A stretch of 64,000 nt of DNA. Source: Pyropia haitanensis (lineage: Eukaryota > Rhodophyta > Bangiophyceae > Bangiales > Bangiaceae). Below, piece after piece: positions 43,390-53,441 of this stretch. The number at the start of each line of letters is the position of its first letter. The first letter of the stretch is position 1. Location of the stretch: assembly GCA_008729055.1 (NCBI GenBank), contig SDUX01000002.1, positions 62,001 through 126,000 on the forward strand, in the 5' to 3' direction. The translations under genes were made by a program, and so were the position numbers. The notes under the pieces are model-generated. The model did not search any database and was not told the DNA's origin. It saw only the letters and a program-made list of their open reading frames with translations.

Positions 43390-43402
43390 AAAAAAAAAAA
43401 AA
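43356..43402 (+). repeat. Poly-A tract (A21-G-A25)
   Basis: Twenty-one A, one G, then twenty-five A, in surroundings of more than 70% GC. On the plus strand it could be the tail of a retrotransposed copy; on the minus strand it is a T tract about 140 bases beyond the methyltransferase stop. Confidence 0.9.
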
Positions 43403-43539
43403 GAGGCGGCCGCCCGCATGCACAGGAGCGAGTGGCGACCCGGCGCGCGCCACTCACCCCCCCCACACCCGCCCCCCTCCCACGCCGTCCCCCTGCCCGC
43501 CCACCCGCCCACCCGCCCACCCGCCCGCCCGCGGCGAGG

Positions 43540-46539
43540 TCAGTGGCTACCCCCCCCCGCGGACCCCCCCCCCCACCCCCCCGCCGCCACCCGCGCCGTC
43601 ACGTACACGACGGTGCTCGCCCCCCCCCCCAGCGCCCATAGTGCGCGCGCTCCCCCCCGAGCGCGTCCACCCGCTCCACCGTCCAGCCGGTGCGGGCGAC
43701 CGCCGCGCGCACGTCGCGGGTGCCCCAGTTGAAAAAGGCGGCCAGGTCCACCCGCCGCCGGCCGCCGCCGCCGCCGCCGCCATTGTCGCCGCCGCCGCCG
43801 CCACCGCCGCCGCCGCCGTCACCGCCGTCGCCGCCGTCACCGCCGCCGTCGCCGCCGCCGTCGCCGCCGCCGTCGCCGTCGGCGCCCCCCGCCGCGACGA
43901 GCGCGTCAAACGTGGCCACCGCCCGCGCGCGGCGGGCGGCGCGGGCGGCCGCGTCGCCCGCGAGCGGCCCCACCGCCGACGCGAGGAGCACCCCCCCCCC
44001 CGCGCACACAGCCGGCGGGCGGTGCGGAGGGTGGCCCCGACGGCGGCGTCCCCCGCCAGGTAGTAGAGGACGCCCTCGGCCAGGAACACGGCGGGCGCGG
44101 CCGGGTCGTAGCCGGCGAGCAGCAGCGGCGCCTCCCAGCCGGGAGCGCCCACGTCGGCCGCGACGGGGACGACCCGGCCGGGCGGCGGGGCGACGCCCGC
44201 CGCCGCGGCGGCCGCCGCCTTGGCGGCGTGCACCTCGGCAGCGTCCACCTCAAACACCGTCGACGCGGCGAGGCCGGGGAGCCGCCACGGGCGGGTGTCC
44301 ATGCCCGACCCGAGGAGCACCACCTGGGCGCAGGGGAGCGCCGCGGTGAGGGCGTCGTCAAAGTAGCGGGTGCGGATGGCGATGCGCGCCGAGGGGGTAG
44401 GGGGGGGGGGAACGTCGACAGCGCCAGCGGCGTCGTCAGCGCTGCCGACACGGTGTCGGTGAAGAGGGGGGGGTGGCGGTGTGCTCGAGCGACCGGTGCG
44501 CCGCGCAGACGGCGGCGGAAAAGGTCAGCAGCGACGGCGGGGGGGCGGGCGTCCCGGTCAAGACCCCAGACACCTTGGCCAGGCCGGCCGTGTCGACGGG
44601 GCTGCTGGCGGCGGCGGTGCCCGGCGGTGGCCGGCCGTCACCCTCCACCATCCCCGCAGAGACCCCCCCATCGCCGGTAGGGCCCGCAACGTCAGCTGCT
44701 GGCAAAGGCAGGACGGGCTCGGCCGTGGCGGGCTCGGCCGCCACGGGCTCGACCGCGGTGAGCTCGGCCGCTGTGGCCTCGGCCGCACCGGCCGCGGCCG
44801 CCGCGGGTTTGACCGCCGCGGGCCCGGCGGGCTCGACCGCGGCAAGGCCAGCCGCGGCGGGGTCAGCCGCGGGCGGCTCGACCGCAGCACGCTCGGCCAC
44901 CGCGGGCGCGGCCACCGCCGGCTCGGCAGGGGCAGGCTCGGCAGGGCAAGGCTTGGCCGCGACGGGCTCGGCCGCCGCGGCGCCGACCGCCACGGCCTCG
45001 GCCGCCGCGGCCTCGGCCGCACCGGCCTCGGCCGCCGCGGCCTCGACGGCGGCAACCGCCGCCGCGGCGGGCTCAGCCGCCGGCGGCTCGGCCGGCGCAC
45101 GCTCGGCCGCCACGGGCTCGGACGCCGGCGGCTCGGCCGCCGGCGGCTCGGCCGCCGGCGGCTCGGCCGCCGGCGGCTCGGCCGCCGGCGGCTCGGCCGC
45201 TACGGCCTCGACGGCGGCAGCCGCCGCCGCGGCGGGCTCAGCCGCCGGCGACTCGGCCGGCGCACGCTCGGCCGCCACGGGCTCGGACGCCGGCGGCTCG
45301 GCCGCCGGCGGCTCGGCCGCTACGGCCTCGACGGCGGCAGCCGCCGCCGCGGCGGGCTCAGCCGCCGGCGGCTCGGCCGGCGCACGCTCGGCCGCCACGG
45401 GCTCGGACGCCGGCGGCTCGGCCGCCGCCGGCTCGGCCGCCGCCGGCTCGGCCGCCACGGGCTCGGCGCCACGCTCGGCCGCGGCACGCTCGACCGCGGC
45501 GGGCTCAGCCGCCGGTGGCTCGACCACAGCACGCTCGGCCGCGGCGCGTTTGGCCGCCGCGGGCTCGGCAGGGGCAAGCTCGGTCACGGCGGCCTCGGCC
45601 GCCGCGGTCCCGGCCGCTACGGCCTCGGCCGCCGCCATCTCGGCCGCCGCGGGCTCGGAAGGGGCACGCGCAGCCGCGGCGGGCTCGGCCACCGCCGGGC
45701 CGGCCACCGCCGGGCCGGCCACCGCGGGCGCGGTCAGCGCTGCGGCGTCCGCCACCGGCTTGGTCACCGCGGTCTCGACCGCCACGGGCTCGGCCGCCGC
45801 GGTCTCGACGACGCCACCCGCCGCCGCTGCAGCCTCAGCCGCCGACGGCGGGGCGGCGGCACGCTCGGCCGCGGCAGCCACAGCCGCTGGCAGCTCGACC
45901 GCGGCACGCTCGGCAGCGGCGGGCGCCGCCGCGGCGGGCTCGACCGCGGCACGCTCGGCAGCGGCGGCGTCGGCAAGAGCAGGCTCGACCGCCGCGGCCT
46001 CGGCCACCGCGGTCTCGGCCACCGCGGTCTCGGCCGCACCGGCTTCGGCCGCACCGGCCTCGGCCGCACCGGCCTCGGCCGTAACGGCCTCGACCGCACC
46101 GGCCTCGACCGCACCGGCCTCGGCGGGCTTGACGGCGGCACGGCCGGCCGCGGCGGGCTCAGCCGCCGACGGCTCTGCCGCGGCAAGCTCGGCCGCGGCG
46201 GCCGGAACCAGCGGCGGCTCGGCCGCGGCACGCTCGGCAGCGACGGCGTCGACCACCACCGCGGGCTCGGGCGGGGCGGCCGCCGCGTCGGCCGCGCCGC
46301 GCTCCGCCACCGCCGCCGCGGCCGCCGCGGCGTCGACCGCGGCGGCCGCGGCCGCGGCGGCCGCCGCGACCGCGGGTGCCGCGGCGCCCACCGCGGGTGC
46401 GGCGGGCTCGGCCGCGGCGGCCGCCGCCGCGGCGGGCACAGCGGCGGCTGCCGCGGCCGCGGCAGCGTCAGCCGCGCCAGGCGCCGCCGCGCCCACCGCG
46501 GGTGCGGCGGCGTCGGCCGCGGCAGCGTCGGCAGCGGCG

Positions 46540-46577
<38 letters not shown>

Positions 46578-46645
46578 GGCGGCGGGCACGGCGGCGGCGG
46601 GCGCGAGCGGGCGGCGGCGCCCCCCCCCGCGGGGGACGCCACCGT

Positions 46646-46685
<40 letters not shown>

Positions 46686-46815
46686 ACCCCCCCCCCCCCC
46701 GCCCCCGCGGGGCGCCCCCCCCCCGGGACCGGCCGGTCGACCCGCCGCGGGCGCGGGCGGCCTTGGCCGCCGCCGCCGCACGGGCGGCCTTGGCCGCCGG
46801 CGAGGCGGACGTGGC

Positions 46816-46850
<35 letters not shown>

Positions 46851-47336
46851 ACGCTGTCGGCACCGCCGCCGGCCGCGTGGCGGTCGGCACGGCGGCGGCG
46901 GTCGGCACGGCGGCGGCGGTCGGCACGGCGGCGGCGGTCGGCACGGAGCCGGCGGCGGCGGCGGTCGGCACGGAGCCGCCGGCGGCGGCGGCGGTCGGCA
47001 CGGAGCCGCCGGCGGCGGCGGCGGCGGGGGTGGCGGCGGCGGCCGCGTCGGTGTCGGCGGCGGGGGTGGCGGCGGCGGCGGCGGCGGGGGTGGCGGCGGC
47101 CGCCGCGTCCGTGTCGGCGGCGGCGGGGGTGGCGGCGGCCGCCGCGTCGGCGGCGGCGGGTGGCGGGTGCGCGGCGGCGGCCGCGTCGCGGGCGGCCGCG
47201 TCTGCTGGGGGGGCCCCCCGGCCGGCGACCGCCCCGGCGCGTCGGCCGCCGCGGGCGGCGGGCCAGCCTCCCGGTCGTGCGGTGAGGGGTCGTCGCCGCG
47301 GAAGCTGAGCCGCCGGAGGAGGCGGCTAAAGAGCAT
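43540..47336 (-). CDS. Ala-rich repeat protein fused to LCM-type SAM methyltransferase
   Basis: The ATG at 47336 starts MLFSRLLRRLSFRGDD. About 950 residues of disordered Ala/Pro/Glu/Val sequence follow, with pentapeptide-like AAEPP/AAEPA repeats, one frame from about 46,600 down to 44,475 (the 46,600-47,000 part shifts frame at C runs). The last repeats run directly into LTFSAAVCAAHRSLEHTATP, the start of a methyltransferase domain. The rest follows with frame changes at G/C runs near 44,470, 44,405, 43,990 and 43,625: SARIAIRTRYFDDALTAAL, QVVLLGSGMDTRPWRLPGLA (the SAM-binding LGxGxDTRxxRL motif), STVFEVDAAEVHAAKA, VFLAEGVLYYLAG, and a C-terminal FFNWGTRDVRAAVARTGW then STVVYVTARVA (stop 43542-43540). 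Order and motifs are those of the leucine carboxyl methyltransferase family (PF04072-type). The methyl acceptor is unknown. Confidence 0.65.
45121..45420. repeat. Nested tandem repeats: 15-bp and 120-bp units
   Basis: Five 15-bp units (GCCGCCGGCGGCTCG, first one variant) at 45121-45195. A 120-bp block, 45181-45300, is repeated at 45301-45420 with a single mismatch (45251/45371), and a partial third copy precedes it at about 45,061. All lengths are multiples of 15, so the Ala-rich protein frame is kept. The low divergence indicates recent expansion. Confidence 0.9.
46870..47020. repeat. 18-bp GCGGTCGGCAC-type tandem repeats
   Basis: Several near-identical 18- to 30-base units (GCGGTCGGCACGGCGGCG) within the methyltransferase-fusion gene. 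In one minus-strand frame they encode VPTAAA repeats. Confidence 0.7.
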
Positions 47337-47617
47337 GGCGGCGAGTGGGAGGGGGGGGGGGGGGGGGTGGAGGGGACGGGAGGAGAGGAGGAGGGGACGG
47401 GAGGAGAGGAGGAGGGGACGGGGGGGGGAGGGGGGGGGGAGGAGAGGGGGGGGGGGGGCAAGACGGCCAATGGCCCGCGTCGAGTGGGGTGGGCGACGGG
47501 GATGGGGCGCGGCTGCCGGTCCGGCGGCGTTGTGGGGGGGAGCACCCGCCGCCAACGGCGCGGCGCCGCGGCGCGCGCAGCGCCGCGACGGCACCGTCGA
47601 CGGGCACGGGCGGGTGG

Positions 47618-47653
<36 letters not shown>

Positions 47654-48000
47654 ACCGCCCGCCGGTCGCGCGGCGGGCGCCGCTCGCGGCGGCCGCGGAA
47701 GGGGGGGGGGACGACACGACGCGCCGAGGGGACTGCTCCGCTGCGCCGCACGCGCGGGACCGGCGCGGCCGGATGGCATCCGCACCCCGTTCCCGCCGCA
47801 GCCGCCCACAAGAGATGGATCCACGCAGCCGCCCAAAAGAGATGGTCGTGTGGACTGTGCTAGCGTTTCCGCCACCCGCGGGGTGATTCGCCTAAACTCT
47901 GGAAGAGTTCGCCCAAACCATACATGCGGTATGGACACTTGCTCACAAGTTTTCCACGTGTACTTGCATTTGACGAATGAAGTGCGTTTGATCATATGTG
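47337..48000. other. Upstream of the fusion gene; purine-rich then balanced
   Basis: 47,345-47,460 is a G-rich tandem stretch (three GGGACGGGAGGAGAGGAGGA-type units) just upstream of the ATG. 47,470-47,880 is GC-rich. 47,880-48,000 is balanced. No separate gene is supported. Confidence 0.45.
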
Positions 48001-48125
48001 ATCCAACCCCCCCCCCAGAGGTACTGTCTGGGGTTCGATCACTTTTGGCGGTTCGTCTGTTTTCAAACCCCCCCCCAGGGCGTCTGGGGGGCGTTTGATC
48101 ACATGTGATCCGACCCTCCCCCAGA
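48001..48125. repeat. Palindromic repeat related to the 23.7-kb array
   Basis: Contains C10-AGAGGT and TGATCACATGTGATC palindromes. Bases 48001-48022 are identical to 23887-23908. The unit layout (palindrome, C run, AGAGGT, then TTCGATCAC or TTTGATCAC) parallels the earlier array with a different palindrome core. Confidence 0.7.
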
Positions 48126-50037
48126 GGTATGGTAGCACCCTCAGTTTAGTATTCACGGCGTTGTAGAGCTCAAGAGGTTACACGCCACGTGTGTTCAGCT
48201 CTTGAATAAGCAGTTGTTTGATGCGTGAAACACCCAAACTTGCATCCTGATTTCTCTGCCCCAGTTGTACAGCTCAGTCGACCCTGTTTTTTGCACACGC
48301 TGTCATTCTTCCCTTCCGCTGTCAACCCGGTGGCCTGCCCGCCGCGCCGCCCCGCGACCCCGCCCCCGCCATCTTTCCCGGCTCCCGCCCGGCCGACGGC
48401 TGTCTCCCGGCGCCCCCGCGCCGTGGTGCGTGGCGGGTCGTGGCGCCTACCCGCCGGCCGGCCCCCCTCTTCCCCCCCCTCGGCGCACGCGGCTGCCCCA
48501 GGGAGCGCCCTCGACGGCGGCGCACCCGTCGCTGCGCACCGCGCGCGTGGTCCCCGGCGGACCCGCCGCGCCGTGCACCGTCGCGGTGGGCGGCTGCGGG
48601 CGGCTGCGGGGGCGCCCGCGGACGCACCGCCGCCCCCACCTCGCCGTCCGTCTTGCCCTACCCGTCCGCTTGCGGGAGGTGGCGGTGCGGGCGTCCTTCC
48701 GCTGCCGCGGCGCCACCGCCGACCCGTCAGCCGCCCGTACCGAGGGGTGGGGTGGAGGGGTGGGGGGGGGGAGGGCGAAAGTGCTGCCGCGGCGGGCGTG
48801 CTGCCGCGGCGGCCGCCTCCACCTATGGAGATGGGGAACCGGGGACGGGGCGGCGGGCGACCGCCTCCCCCCCCCCTGCTTCCCCCGCTGTACCCGATAT
48901 GAAAAAGAGCACAAGGGGTGGGGGAGAAGGGCGGCGGCGAACCGAGCCGCCGCCGCCTGGGTCATTGCTGCCGGGGCCGAGCCACACGGCGGCGGCGGCG
49001 ACGGCGGGCGGCGGCGGCGGCGGCGACGGCGGCGGCGGCGGCGGGTGCGCGTGGCGCGGTGGGCTGGCCCCGCTCGCTCCCCAGCGCTGGAGCGGGGGTG
49101 GCAAGCGGCGGCGGCCGCCTCCATCCCCCGGCTGTGGTTGCGGTCCACCACCGGGACGGACGGGGAGGGGGGGGTGCTCCGCGTGCCTCGAGCGCGGCGC
49201 GCGTGACGACCGGGCGCCCACGGAGATCGCCACCTATATCCTGGATTGCGATGCTTGCACCGAGCGGGCAGCGCGCCAATGAGATGGTGGAAGCGGGCGG
49301 TTGCTGTGTTCCCAGTGGCCGATGGAAACACAAGCCAGTCAGAGACGGCCACGTCGGCGACTCGGTGTGGCCTTTCAGCAGATGGGCAATGGTGCTGAGG
49401 TGGCAGTCCTACAGATCATGCAGGTGGCCCGCGCCACCATCGCGCTTGCACTCCCCTCCTCAAGGTGGTGGACGGTGAATGGTTGAGGGCAGGGGACGGG
49501 CGGTCGACGCGGCCGTCAGCTGGTGGGGGCGGCCTCCTCATAGGAAGGGGGGGGGGGCCCGCCCGGCCTACCCGTTACGGGTACCGGGGACGGAGGTTGG
49601 CCAGGCGGGGGGAACGCCCCACGACGTGGCCGCCGCGCAGAACCCTACCAGCCACTGATGCCGAGGCGCCCCCTCGGCAGCCACTGCCACGCCGCCACGC
49701 CTGCGGCGAGCTGGGCGGTGGTGATGCTGACATGGCCGTCGGTGCGCGCCGATCAACGTGGTCGCTGACGCTCTGGGGGGGTAGTGGAGACTGTGTGGGG
49801 CGGCGGTGGGGGGGGGGGGGGGGGGGGGGGACGCGACGGGGACACGCCCGCCGGTGGGTGGCGGCGATGCTCCCAGGGGGGGGGCGGGGGGGCCTTGCAC
49901 GCCCGGCCTACCCGTGACGGGTAGAAGCGGAGGAGGTGGGCGGACGGCACGCAGCGGTCTGGTCGCCGCCGCCGACGCGGGCGGGGGTGGCTGGGGAGGA
50001 CGGACGCAGCAGGGTGGAGGGGAGCGGGGATGGCGAC

Positions 50038-50081
<44 letters not shown>

Positions 50082-50433
50082 GTGGCCAGCCCGGCTGCGG
50101 AAGGGCGAGACGATAGAGGGGGCACCCGCTACCCCGTCGTGGGCGGCCACCCCGCTAGGGTGCGTCCGACGGGAGTAGAGAGGGGCGGTCGGAAGGTGAG
50201 AGGGCGCCGGGCAGGGCAGGGGGAGTACAAGAGGGGCGTGGCACCGCGGCGTCGGGGAGGCGGGCGGATGCCGCCACCGTCAGCCGCGGCAGTCAGCTCG
50301 GCGCTCTGCTCCTGTGGTCGGCTCGCCCCACCGGCCGGCACGCTCGCCCCGCCGCGCTCCCCCTTGCGCGGCATTCCGTCTGTCCGCCGCCCACACCTCT
50401 CTCTCTCTCCCCCGCCGTCCCGCATCGGTAGCC
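48126..50433. other. Mostly unresolved GC-rich DNA
   Basis: A plus-strand segment at about 48,540-48,740 (TARVVPGGPAAPCTVAVGGC then HLAVRLALPVRLREVAVRAS) looks coding but lacks a clear start or neighbours. 49,220-49,480 is balanced. 49,480-50,400 is GC-rich, with a long GCC array at 50,040-50,080 and a 21-base G run at 49,810-49,830. CT-rich sequence before 50,434 is the likely leader of the next gene. Confidence 0.4.
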
Positions 50434-51363
50434 ATGGCACGTCCATGGCGGCTGCGCGCGGCCGTGTTGGCCGCCCTGGCCGCCACCGCCGTCGCCGCAG
50501 TGGCCACTTTGGCGGCGGCCGCCCGCGGCGGCGGCGGCGGCAACGGTGGCGGCGTCCCCCGCTCCGTCGCCGCCACCTACCTCCGCACCATCCGCAACGT
50601 CTACACGCCGCTCGCGGCGGCCGACCGGTCGGTGCCGCTGCGGATTGTGACGACGGGCCAGGTGCCGCGCGGCACGTTTGCACGCCGCGTCGCGGGCCGC
50701 ATCCGCCCGCTGGGCGTGTACGACAGCCTGGAGGGCACCCTCGAGTACTTTTACGGCATCATCACCAGCGGCACCGCCCGGGCCGTGTCGTTCCGGGTGT
50801 CCCAGTTCCTCGTGTCGCCGCCGTACGCGTACGCCAAAGTGGACTTTGTCGTGCGCAACGACCGGACGGGCAAGTCGGTGGTGGCCAGCCACTTGGGCGT
50901 GTGGCGGTTCAACAAGGCCGGCCTGGTGACGGGCTACGACCTGGAGCTGCCGCGGATGACCGCGTCGCTCGCGGCGATTGGCCTCGACTACACCAACCGC
51001 AAGTTTGTGGACTCCTTCCTCATCCCCCGCGTGTGCGCGGTCGCGAAAAAGGCGTGCACGGGGCGGCACCGGCAGTGGCGGTCCACCGCCGAGTGCGTCG
51101 CGTTCCTCTCCACCCGCCGCATCGCCGACGGCTACGCCGAGGGCGACAACTTTGGCTGCCGCTCCCTCCACGCGCCGCTGACCGTGTGGCGGCCCGCCGT
51201 CCACTGCAAACACATTGGCAAGAGCGGCGGCGGCAAGTGCGTGGACCGGCCGCTGCGCCAGCTCTACAACGACGACGTCCGCATCCTGGGCTACCCGTGG
51301 CTCGCGCCTGCTTCGGTGAGGGGAATGCCGGGCGTTGGCGTCGGTGCGGGGCGGCGAAAGTAG
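50434..51363 (+). CDS. Secreted or lumenal protein of unknown family
   Basis: 309 aa from the ATG at 50434 (GTAGCCATGG). A signal peptide or anchor (residues 1-30, RAAVLAALAATAVAAVATLA) is followed by a Gly spacer. A compact, low-repeat domain comes next: AATYLRTIRNVYTPLAAADR, FARRVAGRIRPLGVYDSLEG, TLEYFYGIITSGTARAVSFR, VDFVVRNDRTGKSVVASHLG and YDLELPRMTASLAAIGLDYT. A Cys-containing C-terminal part (PRVCAVAKKACTGRHRQW, STAECVAF, NFGCRSL, HCKHIG) suggests disulphides outside the cytosol. The alternating helix and strands with a buried Tyr/Phe core recall an NTF2/SnoaL-type fold, which is inference. The end GCTTCG|GTGAGG is a good donor, so the real C-terminus may be in a further exon. It is convergent with the metalloprotease-like gene. 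Confidence 0.75.
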   Translation: MARPWRLRAAVLAALAATAVAAVATLAAAARGGGGGNGGGVPRSVAATYLRTIRNVYTPLAAADRSVPLRIVTTGQVPRGTFARRVAGRIRPLGVYDSLEGTLEYFYGIITSGTARAVSFRVSQFLVSPPYAYAKVDFVVRNDRTGKSVVASHLGVWRFNKAGLVTGYDLELPRMTASLAAIGLDYTNRKFVDSFLIPRVCAVAKKACTGRHRQWRSTAECVAFLSTRRIADGYAEGDNFGCRSLHAPLTVWRPAVHCKHIGKSGGGKCVDRPLRQLYNDDVRILGYPWLAPASVRGMPGVGVGAGRRK

Positions 51364-51551
51364 TTCTCCGTTGATGGTCTTTTTCGTAGTGTGCCGCGGG
51401 TCACCACGGCGGCCCCAAAAAGTTCTAGTGCGTTCCCTTGACAGCTTCTCCCCCAAGAGGAAGGGTGCCTCTGCTGACAAAGGTTAAGGGGCTGACGGCG
51501 GGAAGGGGGAGGGGAAAGGAAGAACGCGTAGAGCGGAAGTGCCTCCGCTCA
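51364..51551. other. Short spacer between convergent genes
   Basis: 188 bases with an acceptor-like CCCTTGACAG at about 51,444 that could end an intron of the preceding gene. Confidence 0.4.
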
Positions 51552-53441
51552 TCATCCCGGTGGTCGCGTCGGCCCCCCGCCCTCTCCCTCCTCGTCGCTG
51601 CCTCCATCCGACGCCCACTCGAGCGCACTGTTCACCCGGCTGATCACCGCCCGCCCGCGGCCGCCGACGAGGTACGCCGGCGGCGGCGCGGACACCACCC
51701 CCCACACCGCCGAGCCGCCCCCGTCGACGCTCCCCCCCGACGACGTGCGGGTGCTGTCGGTGACGGCCGTCGTGGAGGAGCCCCCCGAGTCGGCCCGCCG
51801 CCCGCCGCCATCGTTGGCGCCCGCCGACCACGCGGCCAGCGCGGCGGCGAGGCCGCCCGAGTCCACCCCAGACTGGGCGGCGCTGTCGCGGCTGCGGCCG
51901 TCCCCACAGTGCGCACGAGGGGGGCGGAGGGGGTTGCCCCGCCCCGCCGCGGCCGCCTCCCGCGCCGCCCGCCGGCGGCGGGACCGTGCCTCGGCGCCGC
52001 CTCCGTGGTCGCCGCCCACCTTCTTTGCGGCGCCCGTGCCCGTGCAGCCCGCTGCCCCCGGAGGCGGCCGCTCCCGCCCACACAGCACCACAAAGGTGGT
52101 TACGATGGCTATGATCAGCACCCCCGCAGCGCTGGCAATGCCCGTAAACGCCGCCACCGACAGGCCAAAGATGGTGCCGCCGCCGTCATCGTCGGCGCCT
52201 CCGTCCACCGGCACCCCAGACGAACCGTCCGAGCCGTCCGTGCCTCCCCCGGCGGTGTCCCCCGCAGCTGCTGCAGCGGCCGCCACCTCTGCCGGCGATG
52301 GAAGGACGGCACAAGTCTTGGCGGGGGGGGCGGAGAGGGACAAGACCGCGTCGATCACCGCCTGCGTGCCACTGTCGGGGGTGTGGATGGCAACGCCCGG
52401 CATCAACCGCGGCTGCATCAGGGACGGGCGACCGCCCCTACCGGCCGAGTCGCTTCTCGGCTGCGCCAGGTGGTAGACCGAAGACTCGACCGAGTAGGTG
52501 GCGGGCGCGTGCAGGCGCAGGCGGGTGCCGTCACTGGTAAAGTAGAGCGCGCCATTGGTGAGCGCCGCCGCGAGGTCCTCCTCCCCCGCCGTGTCCCCGG
52601 CGGCCGCGTACGCGGCAACGGCGCAGCCGGTGGGGGTGGAGAGGAAGGTGTCAAACCGGGTGGGCGCCGAGCCGAGGCGGAAGAGCGCCCGCGCCGGCGT
52701 CGACCCCGACGCGGACATGTACCGGATGCCGCCCGAAAAGAGCGCCCCGTGGAGGGCCTCGTGGAGGGTGACGGTGACCAGGTCCCACGTGTCCGCCGGC
52801 GGCCGCTCGTCCGTGCCCGTATACCAGTCAATGCGGCTGTTGATGTCCACGCGCATGTCGTACCGGCCGGCTTGGGCACCGACGAGCAGCGGGGGTGGCG
52901 GGTTGGGCAGCGCGCCGCCGCCAGTCGGTTGCACCTGCGCCTCGGGGTGGGTGGCGCGCACAACCGCGGCGGCAATCGCGGGGAAGCGGACGAGGCTGCC
53001 GGAGGGGGAGGCGCCGCCGTCGGCCGCGTCGTCAGCGTCCCTGGGGGGATCGTCTGTTTGGGTCGACGCCAACGCCGCGGCGGCCGGGGCGTCGCCCACG
53101 GCGGGGACCAAGAGCTCCCAAAACGACGCGCCGCGGGTGTGCGCGAGCGCCTCCCCCTCCAGCGGCTTGAACGTGACGAGCAGGTGGACATCCTCGGGGA
53201 CGGGCAGGGTGTTGCGGCCGAGCAGGCGGAGCGCGTAGCGGACGGCCGCCACCTGCTGGGCAGAGCCCCCAGAGAAGGTCGGCACCCACGCGCCGCGCCG
53301 TGTGGGCAGCGCCGCCGCCGCCGCGATGGCGGCAGACTTGGCCGCCGCCGCCGCCGCTGCGGCGGCGACAGCGGCGGGCAGCCACCCGACCCGTGGCCGT
53401 CGTCGCCTCTTTGTGGGGGGAGGGGAACAGCAGGCCGCCAT
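51552..53441 (-). CDS. Type I membrane protein with metalloprotease-like HEALH domain
   Basis: Single exon, 629 aa from the ATG at 53441. A basic start is followed by a hydrophobic Ala segment (signal or anchor, about 20-45). The ectodomain has SAQQVAAVRYALRLLGRNTL, EDVHLLVTFKPLEGEALAHT and RYDMRVDINSRIDWYTGTDE. Then DTWDLVTVTLHEALHGALFS places the zinc-protease signature HExxH at 227-231 after a hydrophobic strand, in the style of 'D-L-V-x-V-x-L-H-E' bacterial and algal metalloproteases. No third ligand at the metzincin spacing is seen. A Gly/Asp/Ser linker precedes one membrane segment at about 425-452 (AAGVLIIAIVTTFVVLC). The basic, Ser/Gly-rich tail is probably cytosolic. The predicted role is an extracellular or lumenal protease; substrate unknown. 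Confidence 0.72.
   Translation of the reverse strand: MAACCSPPPTKRRRRPRVGWLPAAVAAAAAAAAAKSAAIAAAAALPTRRGAWVPTFSGGSAQQVAAVRYALRLLGRNTLPVPEDVHLLVTFKPLEGEALAHTRGASFWELLVPAVGDAPAAAALASTQTDDPPRDADDAADGGASPSGSLVRFPAIAAAVVRATHPEAQVQPTGGGALPNPPPPLLVGAQAGRYDMRVDINSRIDWYTGTDERPPADTWDLVTVTLHEALHGALFSGGIRYMSASGSTPARALFRLGSAPTRFDTFLSTPTGCAVAAYAAAGDTAGEEDLAAALTNGALYFTSDGTRLRLHAPATYSVESSVYHLAQPRSDSAGRGGRPSLMQPRLMPGVAIHTPDSGTQAVIDAVLSLSAPPAKTCAVLPSPAEVAAAAAAAGDTAGGGTDGSDGSSGVPVDGGADDDGGGTIFGLSVAAFTGIASAAGVLIIAIVTTFVVLCGRERPPPGAAGCTGTGAAKKVGGDHGGGAEARSRRRRAAREAAAAGRGNPLRPPRAHCGDGRSRDSAAQSGVDSGGLAAALAAWSAGANDGGGRRADSGGSSTTAVTDSTRTSSGGSVDGGGSAVWGVVSAPPPAYLVGGRGRAVISRVNSALEWASDGGSDEEGEGGGPTRPPG

Noticed and set aside
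44473..47886. Plus-strand frame of 1,137 codons (Ala/Ser/Gly repeats) and a 934-codon Arg/Gly frame
   Set aside because: Antisense shadows of the repeat region. The minus strand alone runs into a recognisable methyltransferase domain.
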